In this document: positions 7,907-17,128 of the stretch, one piece after another | Layout: each line of letters opens with the position of its first letter | Numbering within the stretch: the first letter of the stretch is position 1 | NCBI GenBank assembly: GCA_007692605.1 | Contig: REBS01000148.1 | Span: 1 to 44,725 of the forward strand | DNA from: Gemmatimonadales bacterium | GTDB taxonomy: Bacteria; Gemmatimonadota; Gemmatimonadetes; Longimicrobiales; Gaopeijiaceae | DNA length: 44,725 nt | Reading direction: 5' to 3' | Notes under the pieces: generated by a model | Told to the model about the DNA's origin: nothing | Seen by the model: the letters and a program-made list of their open reading frames with translations, nothing else | Databases searched by the model: none | Translations under genes and position numbers: made by a program

Positions 7907-9199
7907 TCAGCCCCCCTCGCCCTGCATCTCGGCGGCGACCGACTCCACCTCGCGCATCACCCGGAGCAGGTTGCCACCCCAGATCTGACGGATCTCGTCC
8001 TCGCTGTACCCCCGCCGCACCAGCTCGAGGGTCACATTGAAGGTCTCCGACGAGTCCATCCAACCCTCGACCCCCCCGCCCCCATCGAAGTCCGACGAGA
8101 TCCCCACGTGATCGATCCCGATCAGGTTGGCCACGTAGTCGATGTGATCGATGAAGTCCTGGAGGTTCGCCGGAGGAAAGCGTTCTTCGAGCTCGGCCAA
8201 TCCGCCCTCGTACGCCTCGCGGTCCTCCTCCGAGAGCGCCTCGACGTCGGCTCCCGACTCGATCCCGAAGCGATCCCGGAGCTCCTGGAGCGCCTCACCC
8301 CGCTCGGGTGGCTGCACCTTCACGAATGCCCCCAGCGCCGTGGGACGGACCACGCCCCCATTCGCCTGCACCGCCCGGAGCTGTTCGTCATCGAGGTTGC
8401 GCGGGTGATCGGCAAGCGCCCGGATCGAGGAGTGCGAGGCGATCACCGGTGACCGGCTCCGTTCGACCGCCTGCATCATCGTCTCCCGGCCCAGGTGCGA
8501 GATGTCGACCATGATCCCCAGCCGGTTCATCTCGTCGATCGCCTCCTCGCCGAGGGGCGAGAGCCCACCCCACTCGGGCCCGTCGTCACCCAGGTCGGCG
8601 CGCTCGACCGCGGCATCGCCGAACTGGTTGTGCCCGTTGTGGGTCACCGAGATGTACCGCCCCCCCATGTCGAAAATCTCCTCGATCTTCGACAGGTCGT
8701 CGCCGATCGGCCAGAGGTTCTCCTTGCCGATCAGGGCGACCAGCTTTCCCTCGCCGTGGATCCGCTCCACATCGTCGGCGGTGTACGCGAGCTCGATCTC
8801 GTCGGGGTACATCTCGTAGGTCATCCGCCGGACCCCGTCATACTTCTGCATGACCCGCTCCCAGGCCTGCGCCGTCACCTCCGGCGTCCGCTCGCCCTGC
8901 CCGTGATAGGCGATGAAGAAGGCGGCATCGAGCCCGCCCTCTCTCATCTTGGGGAGGTCGTTCTGGAACCGCCCCCGCTCTCCGGGATCCACCTCGTCGG
9001 TGGCGAAGTTGAACGGGATGTCGACGTGGGTGTCGATCGTGATGATCCGGTCGTGGATCGCGCGGGCCTCGGCGATGATGTCGTCCTCGCCGACCGGGGT
9101 CACCTCATCGGCACCGGGCATATCGGTATCGCACCCCGAAAGAAGCAGGAACGCGGCGCTCAGAAGCACCGGGAAGGGAAGGAGAACTCGAACTCGCAT
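7907..9199 (-). CDS. M19 family membrane dipeptidase lipoprotein
   Basis: The 430-residue protein starts with a lipoprotein signal (hydrophobic core then LLSGC, Cys23) and is probably tethered to the cell envelope. The M19 (renal dipeptidase) signature follows: H58-x-D60 in DTHVDIPF, a Glu in IGKENLW, and paired His in SVTHNGHN, which bind a di-zinc centre. The final third carries GIDHVGISSDFDGG, the usual C-terminal family motif. It hydrolyses dipeptides, sometimes with D-residues. I chose the ATG at 9197-9199 because it begins the signal peptide; a possible start 12 codons upstream would bury it. It is the first gene of the operon, with the amidohydrolase start directly abutting its stop. 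Confidence 0.93.
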   Translation of the reverse strand: MRVRVLLPFPVLLSAAFLLLSGCDTDMPGADEVTPVGEDDIIAEARAIHDRIITIDTHVDIPFNFATDEVDPGERGRFQNDLPKMREGGLDAAFFIAYHGQGERTPEVTAQAWERVMQKYDGVRRMTYEMYPDEIELAYTADDVERIHGEGKLVALIGKENLWPIGDDLSKIEEIFDMGGRYISVTHNGHNQFGDAAVERADLGDDGPEWGGLSPLGEEAIDEMNRLGIMVDISHLGRETMMQAVERSRSPVIASHSSIRALADHPRNLDDEQLRAVQANGGVVRPTALGAFVKVQPPERGEALQELRDRFGIESGADVEALSEEDREAYEGGLAELEERFPPANLQDFIDHIDYVANLIGIDHVGISSDFDGGGGVEGWMDSSETFNVTLELVRRGYSEDEIRQIWGGNLLRVMREVESVAAEMQGEGG

Positions 9200-9335
9200 C
9201 GTACGCCTCGCATGCTGGACTGTGGTTGGGATCACCCGTCAGCATAGGATCCGGGCCCGCCGAGTGCAAACGCCCGGCGGTCCGTGTTCGTCTCCCCGGT
9301 TGCGTCGTGTGGCCCCTGTCGGGAGCTTCATCCCC

Positions 9336-10754
9336 ATGGTCACGCTCCTCATCGTCCTCGCCCTGGCTCACCTGGTGGGCCTGATCACCGCCGGCGCGGC
9401 ACTTCTCACCCCGCAGCGCAGCGCCGAAGGCTCCGTGGCATGGATCCTCTCCCTGATCACCCTCCCCTGGATCGCGGTCCCCGCCTACTGGCTCTTCGGG
9501 CGCCCCCGGTTCCTCGGATACCGCACCGCCAGGCACCCCGGCGCCTCTCCACTCCGGGAGGCCGTACGGAGCCTCGGCACCCATGTCGAAGCCTATCGTG
9601 CCCGGCTCCCCGAGGAACGCGGGGGGGTGCAGGCGGTGGAGCGCCTGGTCCAGATGCCCTTCCTGCGGGGCAATTCGGCCGAGCTCCTGATCGACGGCGA
9701 GGAGACCTTCCGGAGCCTCTTCGAGGGGTTCAACCGCGCCGAACACTACCTCCTGGTGCAGTTCTACATCATTCGCGATGACCGGATGGGGCAGGAGCTC
9801 AAGCGGCGACTCATCGAGCGCGCCGAAGGCGGGGTCCGGGTCCACCTCCTCTACGACAAGATCGGAAGCTTCGGCCTTCCCGGTCGGTACGTCGATGAAC
9901 TCCGGGAGGCCGGGGTGAAGGTCCGGGCCTTCCGGTCGAATCGACGCACCGCAACCCCCCTGCAGATCAACTTCCGCAACCATCGCAAGGTGACGGTGGT
10001 CGACGGGTGCGAGGGCTGGGTGGGCGGTCTGAACGTGGGAGACGAGTACCTCGAGGGCGATGAAGATCTCGGGCACTGGAGGGACACCCATCTCCACCTC
10101 GAAGGCCCCGCGGTTCTCGGCCTCCAGCTCTCCTTTCTCGAGGACTGGTACTGGATGACCGACGAGGTACTCGACCTGCGATGGGAGCCCCGGTCCCGCG
10201 CCGGAGACCTCCCCGCGCTGATCCTCCCCTCGGGCCCGGCCGACGAGCTCGAAACCGCAAGCCTCCTCATGCAGCATGCGATCCACAGCGCCGTGAAGCG
10301 GGTCTGGATCTCGAGCCCCTACTTCGTTCCGGACGAAGGGGTGATGGCGGCCCTGGAACTCGCGGTCCTGCGAGGCGTCGACGTGCGCATCCTGGTCCCC
10401 CGCCGGGCGGATGTGCTTCTCGTCCACCTCGCCAAATTCGCGTTCCTGGAACGGCTCCTGCGCGCCGGGGTCCAGGTCTTCGCCTACCAGCCGGGGGTCC
10501 TGCACTCGAAGACCCTCCTGCTCGACTCCGAGATCGCCACCGTCGGCACCGTGAACCTCGACAACCGCTCCCTGCGACTGAATTTCGAGATCACCGCGCT
10601 CGTCGTCGGCCGGGAGTTCGCCGACCAGGTCCGTCAGAGCTTCGAAGACGACTTTCGGCGTTCACGCCCCTTCACCCTCGAAGAGATCGCGGCCAAACCC
10701 CTCTGGTTCCGGGTGGCGTCACATGGCGCCCACCTGTTCTCTCCGCTCCTCTGA
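9336..10754 (+). CDS. cls: Cardiolipin synthase (phospholipase D superfamily)
   Basis: The 472-residue protein has two N-terminal membrane segments (about residues 2-24 and 34-54) and two phospholipase D motifs: NHRKVTVVDG in the first half and LHSKTLLLDS in the second, both matching HxKx4D. That layout and length are those of bacterial cardiolipin synthases, which join two phosphatidylglycerol molecules at the inner membrane. Between them are FRSLFEGFNRAEHYLLVQFYI-type sequence and SSPYFVPDEG, also standard for the family. The ATG at 9336 has GGGAGC nine bases upstream and starts the first membrane helix. It is divergent from the dipeptidase operon and ends 10 bases from the stop of the convergent yajQ. 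Confidence 0.95.
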   Translation: MVTLLIVLALAHLVGLITAGAALLTPQRSAEGSVAWILSLITLPWIAVPAYWLFGRPRFLGYRTARHPGASPLREAVRSLGTHVEAYRARLPEERGGVQAVERLVQMPFLRGNSAELLIDGEETFRSLFEGFNRAEHYLLVQFYIIRDDRMGQELKRRLIERAEGGVRVHLLYDKIGSFGLPGRYVDELREAGVKVRAFRSNRRTATPLQINFRNHRKVTVVDGCEGWVGGLNVGDEYLEGDEDLGHWRDTHLHLEGPAVLGLQLSFLEDWYWMTDEVLDLRWEPRSRAGDLPALILPSGPADELETASLLMQHAIHSAVKRVWISSPYFVPDEGVMAALELAVLRGVDVRILVPRRADVLLVHLAKFAFLERLLRAGVQVFAYQPGVLHSKTLLLDSEIATVGTVNLDNRSLRLNFEITALVVGREFADQVRQSFEDDFRRSRPFTLEEIAAKPLWFRVASHGAHLFSPLL

Positions 10755-10764
10755 GCGGGGTGTC

Positions 10765-11268
10765 TCAGCTCCGGAAATTCCCGAAGGTCAGCTCCACCCC
10801 GAAGTCCTGGCCCTTCAGGAACCCGATGACCTCCTGCAGCGTGTCCCGATCCGGGCTCGTCACCCGGAGTTCGTCTCCCTGGATCTGGATCTGACACTTC
10901 TTCAGCTTCAGGTCCTTCACCTTCTTGACGATCTGCTTGGCAGTCTCCTGCTCGATTCCCTGTTTCAGGGCCACACTCTGCCGCGCCTTCCCCAGACTTC
11001 CGTGCTCGATCTCACCGGGATCCAGGTTCTTGAGCGGCACCCCTCGCCGCGCGCACTTGGCGACGAGGATCTCGTACAGCGCCTTCAGGCGGTACTCGTC
11101 TTCGGCTTCGAGCTCGATGACTCCGGGCTCGCGCTTGAACTCGATGGTCGCGTGAACGCCCTTGAAGTCGTATCGGGTGGTGACCTCCTTGTGGGCCTGG
11201 TTCACCGCGTTGTCGACCTCCTGAAGGTCGACGCCCGTGGAAATGTCGAAGGAGCTGTTTTTCGCCAT
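10765..11268 (-). CDS. yajQ: YajQ family nucleotide-binding protein
   Basis: A complete 167-residue YajQ homologue, a length typical of the family, starting MAKNSSFDIS and ending with LTFGNFRS. Recognisable family blocks are VNQAHKEVTTRYDFKG near residue 24 and the C-terminal QIQGDELRVTSPDRDTLQ. YajQ proteins fold as two ferredoxin-like halves; some members bind cyclic-di-GMP and modulate transcription, while in other species the ligand is uncertain. It lies downstream of copA on the same strand with a 46-base gap, so co-transcription is possible but no functional link is known. A response regulator with a degenerate HD-GYP domain elsewhere in the window (26485) makes cyclic-di-GMP signalling plausible in this organism. 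Confidence 0.95.
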   Translation of the reverse strand: MAKNSSFDISTGVDLQEVDNAVNQAHKEVTTRYDFKGVHATIEFKREPGVIELEAEDEYRLKALYEILVAKCARRGVPLKNLDPGEIEHGSLGKARQSVALKQGIEQETAKQIVKKVKDLKLKKCQIQIQGDELRVTSPDRDTLQEVIGFLKGQDFGVELTFGNFRS

Positions 11269-11314
11269 GTCGCCGTCTCGGATCGGAAGATGAGAGAGTC
11301 CCGGTCGGCGGAAT

Positions 11315-13612
11315 CTACGGAGGGGGGGGCGATCGGTCCACCGGATCCCATCCCCGAAGGCGATTCGCGTTCGTGACCACCGTCACCGAGCTCAGCGCCA
11401 TGGCAGCCCCCGCGATCATCGGCGAGAGCAGGATCCCCGCGACCGGGTAGAGCACTCCGGCGGCCACCGGGATGGCCGCGGTGTTGTAGACAAAGGCGCC
11501 GAAGAGATTCTGCTTCATGTTGCGGACCGCGGCGCGGGAGAGGTCGATCGCGTCGGCCACCGCGTGCAGGGACTCCCCCATCAGGGTGACGTCGCCGGTC
11601 TCCATCGCGACGTCGGCACCGGAGCCCAGCGCCATCCCCACGTCGGCCCTCGCCAGCGCCGGTGCGTCGTTGACCCCGTCTCCCACCATGGCCACGATCT
11701 CGCCCCGGTCCTGGAGCTCGGCGACCACGTCGCTCTTGCCCTCGGGCAGGACGCCGGCCCGCACGTCGTCGATGCCGACGCGGTCGGCGACGGCCCGGGC
11801 GGTCCTCTCGTTGTCGCCGGTCAGGAGGACGACCCGGAGCCCCATCGACCGCAGGCGTCGAATCGCCTCCGCGGAATCCTCCTTCTCGGTGTCGGCCCAC
11901 GCCAGGAGTCCTGCGGCCCGACCGTCGACCGCGATCAGCGCGGGCGTGTGTCCCTGGTCCGCCAGCTCCTCGAGCCGGGCCTCGAGCGCGGTGGGGTCGA
12001 CCCCCTCCTCGGTCAGGAAGGCCGGGGTCCCGACCAGGATCTCCCGACCCTCGACCCGGGCACGCACCCCGCGTCCGGATACCCCCTCGAAGGATTCGGC
12101 CGAGACCAGCTCGACCCCTTCCCCCCGGGCGTGCTCGACGACCGCCCGTCCCAACGGGTGTTCCGAGCCGACCTCGGCGGACGCCACCCGTCGCAGGAGT
12201 TCCCGTCCGGATTCCGAATCCGAGGCCTCGAAGTGGGTGACCCGGGGCTGGCCCCGGGTGATCGTCCCGGTCTTGTCGAGGACCACGGTCGTGAGCTGCC
12301 GGGACTTCTGGATCGCCTCGCCATTGCGGATCAGGATCCCCGATTCCGCCGCCTTCCCGACCGCGATCATCACCGAGATGGGCGTCGCCAGACCGAGCGC
12401 GCAGGGGCAGGCGATCACCAGGACCGCCACAGCCACCACGATCGCGTAGTTCAGCGAGGGGTCGGGGCCGGCGGCGAGCCAGACGAAGAAGGTGACGATC
12501 GCGATCAGGATCACGATGGGGACGAAGATCCCCGACACCCGGTCGACCAGGCGCTGGATCGGAGGCTTCGAGCCCTGCGCCTGCCGCACCAGCTCGACGA
12601 TACGGGAGAGTGCGGTGTCGGCCCCGACCCGGGTGGCCCGCATCCGGAAGCTGCCCGCCCGGTTGAGGGTCCCCCCCGTCACCCGGTCCCCCGGCCCCTT
12701 CTCGACCGGGATCGATTCGCCCGTCAGCATCGCCTCGTCGATCGTGCTCATCCCCTCGTGGATCTCTCCATCGACCGGCACGCGTTCACCGGGCCGCACG
12801 ACCAGGTGATCGCCGACGGACACCTCGGCCGCGGGCACCTCGACCTCCTCGCCGTCGCGCAGGACCCTCGCCACGGGGGGACGCAGGTCGAGCAGCGCCC
12901 GAAGCGACCGAGTGGTCGCCCCCCGCGCCCTCGCCTCGAGCGCCTGCCCGAGAACGACCAGGGTGATGATCACCGCTGCCGCCTCAAAAAACGGGTGCGC
13001 CGTGCCCTCGGGGAAGAGCTGGGGCAGCGCGACCGCCATGACCGAGTACAGGAAGGCGGCCCCGGTCCCGAGCGCCACCAGGGAGTCCATGTTGGGTCGT
13101 CGCTTCAGGAGCGCCGGAATCCCGCGGGTGAAGAACCGTCCACCGACCCAGGTCATGATCGGGACCGTGAGGACCCCGCTGATCGCCCAGAGGGCCCGCA
13201 GCGTCCCGCCCTCGACCTCGTGCAGTCCCGGAACCCACTCGTGGTGCCCGAGGATCAGGATGGGGATCGAGAGGGCGGCGCCGACCCAGAAGCGCCGGAA
13301 GAGCGCCCGGGACTCCTCCTCGCGCTCCCTCGCCCGCCGAAGCTCCCGAGGGTCCTGCGCGTCGGGGTCCTCGTCTCCATCGGTCACCGTCAGCTCGTAT
13401 CCGGCCCTGCGGACAGCCTCGGCCAGCTGGACCGGCTCGGTTCGCCCGGGAATCCACCGGACTCGTGCCTCCTCGGAGGGAAGCGAGACGGACACCTCCT
13501 CGACTCCGTCGACCTCGCGGAGCGCCCGCTCCACATGAGCCGAACAGGAGGCACAGGTCATCCCATCGACGGGAAAGGTGAATTCGGAGGTCGATGTATC
13601 GGTGGCGCTCAT
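11315..13612 (-). CDS. copA: Copper-exporting P1B-1 ATPase with N-terminal metal-binding domain
   Basis: The 765-residue protein has one heavy-metal-associated domain (GMTCASC, C20 and C23), eight predicted membrane helices, the actuator loop TGES, the transmembrane metal site C402-P403-C404 in ACPCALG, the phosphorylated Asp446 in DKTGT, the SEHPLG motif, MVGDGVND hinge, and C-terminal YN and MALSS motifs. These last two are the P1B-1 signature for Cu(I). It pumps copper out of the cytoplasm. The ATG at 13610-13612 is preceded by GGAAGGA and follows a strong promoter-like sequence at 13672-13701. Loss of the alternative upstream start (13 codons earlier) does not affect any domain. The downstream neighbour is yajQ. 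Confidence 0.96.
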   Translation of the reverse strand: MSATDTSTSEFTFPVDGMTCASCSAHVERALREVDGVEEVSVSLPSEEARVRWIPGRTEPVQLAEAVRRAGYELTVTDGDEDPDAQDPRELRRAREREEESRALFRRFWVGAALSIPILILGHHEWVPGLHEVEGGTLRALWAISGVLTVPIMTWVGGRFFTRGIPALLKRRPNMDSLVALGTGAAFLYSVMAVALPQLFPEGTAHPFFEAAAVIITLVVLGQALEARARGATTRSLRALLDLRPPVARVLRDGEEVEVPAAEVSVGDHLVVRPGERVPVDGEIHEGMSTIDEAMLTGESIPVEKGPGDRVTGGTLNRAGSFRMRATRVGADTALSRIVELVRQAQGSKPPIQRLVDRVSGIFVPIVILIAIVTFFVWLAAGPDPSLNYAIVVAVAVLVIACPCALGLATPISVMIAVGKAAESGILIRNGEAIQKSRQLTTVVLDKTGTITRGQPRVTHFEASDSESGRELLRRVASAEVGSEHPLGRAVVEHARGEGVELVSAESFEGVSGRGVRARVEGREILVGTPAFLTEEGVDPTALEARLEELADQGHTPALIAVDGRAAGLLAWADTEKEDSAEAIRRLRSMGLRVVLLTGDNERTARAVADRVGIDDVRAGVLPEGKSDVVAELQDRGEIVAMVGDGVNDAPALARADVGMALGSGADVAMETGDVTLMGESLHAVADAIDLSRAAVRNMKQNLFGAFVYNTAAIPVAAGVLYPVAGILLSPMIAGAAMALSSVTVVTNANRLRGWDPVDRSPPPP

Positions 13613-13671
13613 GCATCCTTCCCGGAAATCAGGGCGGGCCTCGGCGGTCACATCGACCGGGAGGCACCCCC

Positions 13672-13701
13672 ATTATATACCCCCCCACCCTATCTTTTCA
13701 A
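13672..13701 (-). promoter_or_regulatory. Sigma-70-type promoter of copA
   Basis: On the minus strand a TTGAAA (-35, 13701-13696) and a perfect TATAAT (-10, 13677-13672) are separated by 18 bases. Such AT-rich boxes stand out in this GC-rich sequence. The predicted transcript start is near 13665, giving a leader of about 50 bases before the copA ATG. The spacer is mostly a G-run, GGGTGGGGGGG, the kind of sequence seen at CsoR-type copper operators, but no clean dyad is present, so the regulator is left open. Confidence 0.7.
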
Positions 13702-13712
13702 GGCCGGGAGAC

Positions 13713-14573
13713 TCAGGCGTCCGGATCCCGCTCCTGCTCCCGGTCCATGCTCACCAGCGCCTCGAAGCCGGCATTGCGAGGCCCCTGCGCGGCCTCTTCG
13801 GCGGCCTGGCGGGACTCGAAGCCACCCAGCCGGACACGGAAGAGCTCACTTCCCGCAACCTGAACCACACGGACCCGAAGCCCGGCCTCGTCCGCCCTTC
13901 GGGCCAGATCCATCGCCCGCTCCCGGGTCGAGAAGGCGCCGAGCTGCACGGTGTAGCTGCCCGTGAGTTCGTCGAGCTCCTCATCCTCGTCCCCCTCGAC
14001 CACCGGATCGACCGGGATCTCGGGAGGGGGCTCGCGGACCACCGTGTCGGCCACGGCGACCGTGTCATCCCGGATCACGGTCGGGGGCGCAAGGACGGGT
14101 GGGGGATCATCCTCGGCGCGCTCGAGTCGCACCAGTCGGTCCCTGGCCTCGACCCGATGTTCGCTCGTCGGGTAGTCGCGGACCAGAATCTCGAGGTACC
14201 GACCCGCCTCGGCGGACTCACCCCGCGCTTCGGACCCCTGCGCCAGGCGAAGGAGGGCCCCATCCGAGAAGGGACCGCCCGGAAACTCGATGACGAGCCG
14301 CCGGTAGTCGAGCTCCGCGAGCTGGGGATCCGGGGTGAGGCGTGCCCGCAACCAGAGGGCTTCCTGCCGGGTCCTTCGATCGGCCCGCTCGCCGTCGGCC
14401 TCCCACCAGCGCTCGAGCAGCTCCCGGGCCTCGGGAAACCGCGCGTCGTCGACGGCCCCCCGAACCTCGGCGAGCTCCGGGGCCTGGGCCTCGACCGGAT
14501 CCGCCCCCGAAAAGAGGACCACAAGTGCCAGCAGTCCGCTTCCCACCACTCGCATCGCGCCACCCTGTCTCAT
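13713..14573 (-). CDS. Exported SPOR-domain protein with TPR-like repeats
   Basis: The 286-residue protein has an N-terminal signal segment ending PVEAQA, a helical middle resembling tetratricopeptide repeats (ARFPEARELLERWW; ESAEAGRYLEILVRDYP), a Pro/Asp/Val-rich linker, and a C-terminal SPOR domain from about residue 206 (SYTVQLGAFSTRERA to the end). SPOR domains bind denuded peptidoglycan, often at division sites, so an envelope or division-related scaffolding role is likely. The ATG at 14571-14573 overlaps the TGA of holA by four bases, which favours this start over the ATG six codons later. It is translated after holA, and ends 12 bases before the copA -35 box. Confidence 0.85.
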   Translation of the reverse strand: MRQGGAMRVVGSGLLALVVLFSGADPVEAQAPELAEVRGAVDDARFPEARELLERWWEADGERADRRTRQEALWLRARLTPDPQLAELDYRRLVIEFPGGPFSDGALLRLAQGSEARGESAEAGRYLEILVRDYPTSEHRVEARDRLVRLERAEDDPPPVLAPPTVIRDDTVAVADTVVREPPPEIPVDPVVEGDEDEELDELTGSYTVQLGAFSTRERAMDLARRADEAGLRVRVVQVAGSELFRVRLGGFESRQAAEEAAQGPRNAGFEALVSMDREQERDPDA

Positions 14574-15571
14574 GCCGCCTCTCTCCGCACACGCTGTTCA
14601 AGAAGCCAACTTTCCACCAGATGCTGATCACTCGCGCCCCCCGCCTTCAGGAGGCGATCCACCCGCAGGAGCCCGAGAAGCGCGGACTCGACCTCGTCGA
14701 CACTCCATCGGCGGGCCTGCGAGGCGAAGCGCCGAGCCAGCCAGCGCTGACGCGGCGGGAGGGCCTCTTCGAGGGCCCGGGGGCCTCCGGTGACCGCCAC
14801 CCCCAGCCGCAGCAGGTGGGTGCCCAGTCCGATCACGAGCCCGACCCCGGACTCGCCGTGGTCCAGGAGGACCGGGAGTCCCTCGAGCGCCTCCTCGATC
14901 CTCCGCTCCCCCACGGCGTCGAACCACTCCCATCGATCCTGACGCGGAATGTGGATCCCCGCCGCCTCGACTTCGGAGCGGGTGATGGGGGCGCCCTCGT
15001 CCACCATGTTCGAGAGTTTCTCGAGTTCCCTGGCGAGAAAGGCCAGATCGGACCCGATCGCCTGAGCCAGTGCGCGGGCAGCGTCCTCTTCGATCTCGAG
15101 GCCATGGGCCTCGATGACCCGGTCCATGATCCAGATCGGCAGGTCGTTGGCCCCGACCGGGGCGAACTCGATCGATCGTGCACCGGCGGCGAGATCTCGA
15201 TAGAACCGCGCCTTGGAACCGGGTGGGGGAGTGCAGCTCAGAATGAGCGCGAGACCCGGCGGCGGCGCCTCGAGCACCCCGAGGATCCGGTCCCGCAGGC
15301 GCGGGGACCCCGAGAGCGCCTCGGTCTCCCGCAGGTGGACCACGCGCCACTCGGCCATCATCGGGGGGGTCCCGAGGATCGAGGCGAGCGTCTCGGCATC
15401 GATGTCGCTGCCTCGCAGGCGATCGAAATTGAAGTCGCGCGTGGCGGGATCGAGATGTGCCTCGATGAGTGCGTTCGCAGCCTCCTGCTTCCGGTACTCG
15501 TCCTCTCCGTAAAGATAGAAAACCCCCCCGGGTTCAGTACCCAGAGAGGCCGTCAGGGATTTCGGAATCAT
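14570..15571 (-). CDS. holA: DNA polymerase III delta subunit
   Basis: At 333 residues this matches HolA, the clamp-loader subunit that opens the beta sliding clamp. Family features include an N-terminal YLYGEDEYRKQEAANALIEA segment, the central LSCTPPPGSK stretch, SDLAFLARELEKLSNM, and the C-terminal collar region with LLGLLRVDRLLKAGG. As usual for delta, the Walker A motif is absent. The ATG start at 15569-15571 begins MIPKSLTAS, and no upstream alternative is better. The stop overlaps the start of the SPOR gene (ATGA), implying translational coupling. The anti-sigma gene ends 24 bases upstream on the same strand. Confidence 0.9.
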   Translation of the reverse strand: MIPKSLTASLGTEPGGVFYLYGEDEYRKQEAANALIEAHLDPATRDFNFDRLRGSDIDAETLASILGTPPMMAEWRVVHLRETEALSGSPRLRDRILGVLEAPPPGLALILSCTPPPGSKARFYRDLAAGARSIEFAPVGANDLPIWIMDRVIEAHGLEIEEDAARALAQAIGSDLAFLARELEKLSNMVDEGAPITRSEVEAAGIHIPRQDRWEWFDAVGERRIEEALEGLPVLLDHGESGVGLVIGLGTHLLRLGVAVTGGPRALEEALPPRQRWLARRFASQARRWSVDEVESALLGLLRVDRLLKAGGASDQHLVESWLLEQRVRREAA

Positions 15572-15595
15572 CCTCGCCTCATGAAGACGTCACGT

Positions 15596-16147
15596 TCAAT
15601 GCAGACCGGTTCGGATCAGGGTCCCGTCGCGATACCGATGATAGAGGTTCGAATGCTCGTAGAGAAGTGTGTTCGACTCGCTCCAGAGATTCGAATGATT
15701 CAGGAAGGCGGGGCTTCGCTCGGCGCTCTCGCGCACCGGGAGAGGCCCCGGGATGGTCCGAACCTGCGGAGCCGAGGCAGAGATTCCGGGCAGATCCACG
15801 GTCGGTGCGCTGGTGATCGTCGAGATCGGGCCCCATGCGCCGACCCCCGCCAGGACGGCAGCCGCCGCCAGGGCGACCGCGATCAGGGGCGAAGAACCAT
15901 CGCGCCGCCGGGTCTGGGCGACCAGATCGGCGTGATAGATACGGTGACGCAGGCGATCCTCGAAGTCCTCGCGGGGCGAAGGCCCCGTGAACGAACGCGC
16001 CAACTCGACCCCGCGCTCCACCACCTCGTGGTAGCGATGGCAGGCCGGGCAGGAATCGAGATGGGTCTTGAAGGAGTCCAGATCCGTGTCCGCCTCATCA
16101 AAATCGCGGAACTCGGAGTAGCGCTCCAGAAATTCTTGGCAGTTCAT
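15596..16147 (-). CDS. Membrane anti-sigma factor with zinc-finger (ZAS) motif
   Basis: The 183-residue protein carries H29-x3-C33-x2-C36 (THLDSCPAC), the zinc-binding motif of ECF anti-sigma factors, then a single predicted membrane helix (about residues 86-108, SSPLIAVALAAAAVLAG) and a C-terminal extracytoplasmic tail rich in Asn, Ser and His. It likely holds the sigma factor encoded just upstream (16359-17003) at the membrane until an envelope signal releases it. The ATG at 16145-16147 (MNCQEFLERY) has GGAAG nine bases upstream; reading further back in frame adds 36 residues without family similarity. The 211-base gap from the sigma gene contains a strong hairpin. Confidence 0.88.
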   Translation of the reverse strand: MNCQEFLERYSEFRDFDEADTDLDSFKTHLDSCPACHRYHEVVERGVELARSFTGPSPREDFEDRLRHRIYHADLVAQTRRRDGSSPLIAVALAAAAVLAGVGAWGPISTITSAPTVDLPGISASAPQVRTIPGPLPVRESAERSPAFLNHSNLWSESNTLLYEHSNLYHRYRDGTLIRTGLH

Positions 16148-16261
16148 GATGGGTTCTTCCTTCGGCATGGGAGCGAAACTGATCGGTCCTCTCACCAGAG
16201 CGGTGACGCGCTCCACTCCTGTGATACAGGCCATTCCCGGAGGGGTTCCCACCAATGAGTT

Positions 16262-16291
16262 CCCCCCGCCGGAGAGAACTCCGACGGGGGG
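16262..16291 (-). terminator. Strong hairpin between the sigma and anti-sigma genes
   Basis: A 13-pair stem with one mismatch: bases 16262-16274 (CCCCCCGCCGGAG) pair with 16279-16291 (CTCCGACGGGGGG) around the loop AGAA. It lies after the sigma-factor stop and before the anti-sigma start. There is no run of T after it on the minus strand, so it may dampen rather than stop transcription, or protect the sigma mRNA end. Confidence 0.55.
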
Positions 16292-16358
16292 TCTGCCGGG
16301 TGAGCCCGACTGTGGGGGGGACGGGCGTCCCGGACCGCTCTACCTGTCCGCTCCGAGG

Positions 16359-17003
16359 TCAGTCGACCATCGGTGCGATGATTCGTGCGAAGTTGTTTCT
16401 CGCACGATTGAGGCGGCTCTTGACGGTTCCGAGGTTCGTCTCGGTGATCTCGGCGATCTCCTCGTAGGTCCGTCCTTCGAGCTCCCGGAGCACGAATACG
16501 ATTCGGTGGTGCTCGGGAAGCTGCTGAACCGCCTCGTCCACCTTCTCCTTCAGGTGGCGCTTCCGGAAGAGGTCATCGGGCTTGTACGCCTCGTCTTCCC
16601 ATTCCAGCGGGCGATGATCGGCGTCCCAGTTCTTCTTGATCGCCTGAAAGAGCACCAGGGGGTTCCTGGAGCGATTCCTCAGTTCGTTCTTGGCGAGGTT
16701 TCCGGCGATCGTGTAGATCCAGGTCGAGAACTTCTTCGACTGGTCGAAGCGGTGAAGGTGTCGGTACACCCGGACGAAGGTCTCCTGGACGAGATCCTGA
16801 GCCCGCTCCCGATCGCCCACCGTGCGGTAGACGAAGTTCAGGAGGCGGGAATCGTAGCGTCGGACGAGCTCACCAAAGGCCCGCTCCTCGCCGTCCAGGA
16901 ACTTCTGCACCACCTCGCTGTCGCCCAGGGAAGCCAACTCCTTTCGGGTATCTCCGGCGGGAATGACTCCAAACGCGTCGTGGGTCTTCTTCTCAGCAAA
17001 CAT
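16359..17003 (-). CDS. rpoE: ECF sigma factor, RpoE type
   Basis: The 214-residue protein has sigma region 2 (about residues 43-110: FGELVRRYDSRLLNFVYR, then AQDLVQETFVRVYRHLHRF and FSTWIYTIAGNLAKNELR) and region 4 (about 150-205: VQQLPEHHRIVFVLRELEG and YEEIAEITETNLGTVKSRLNRAR, a helix-turn-helix). Region 3 is absent, as in ECF sigma factors. It directs RNA polymerase to stress or envelope genes and is probably held by the ZAS anti-sigma factor downstream. The start ATG at 17001-17003 (MFAEKKTHD) gives a slightly long N-terminus of about 28 residues before region 2. I searched upstream for an autoregulated ECF promoter and found no convincing one. Confidence 0.92.
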   Translation of the reverse strand: MFAEKKTHDAFGVIPAGDTRKELASLGDSEVVQKFLDGEERAFGELVRRYDSRLLNFVYRTVGDRERAQDLVQETFVRVYRHLHRFDQSKKFSTWIYTIAGNLAKNELRNRSRNPLVLFQAIKKNWDADHRPLEWEDEAYKPDDLFRKRHLKEKVDEAVQQLPEHHRIVFVLRELEGRTYEEIAEITETNLGTVKSRLNRARNNFARIIAPMVD

Positions 17004-17128
17004 GGTTCACCACCTCATGGTTCCGAAGGCGTCGCCCTTCGCGGTGCGGAGACCCGCATTGGATCTCTGCTCAGGGTAAGTTGCAGGAAGCGTACCACCC
17101 CGGGAACCCCTGCGCCACAAGGGTCCTA

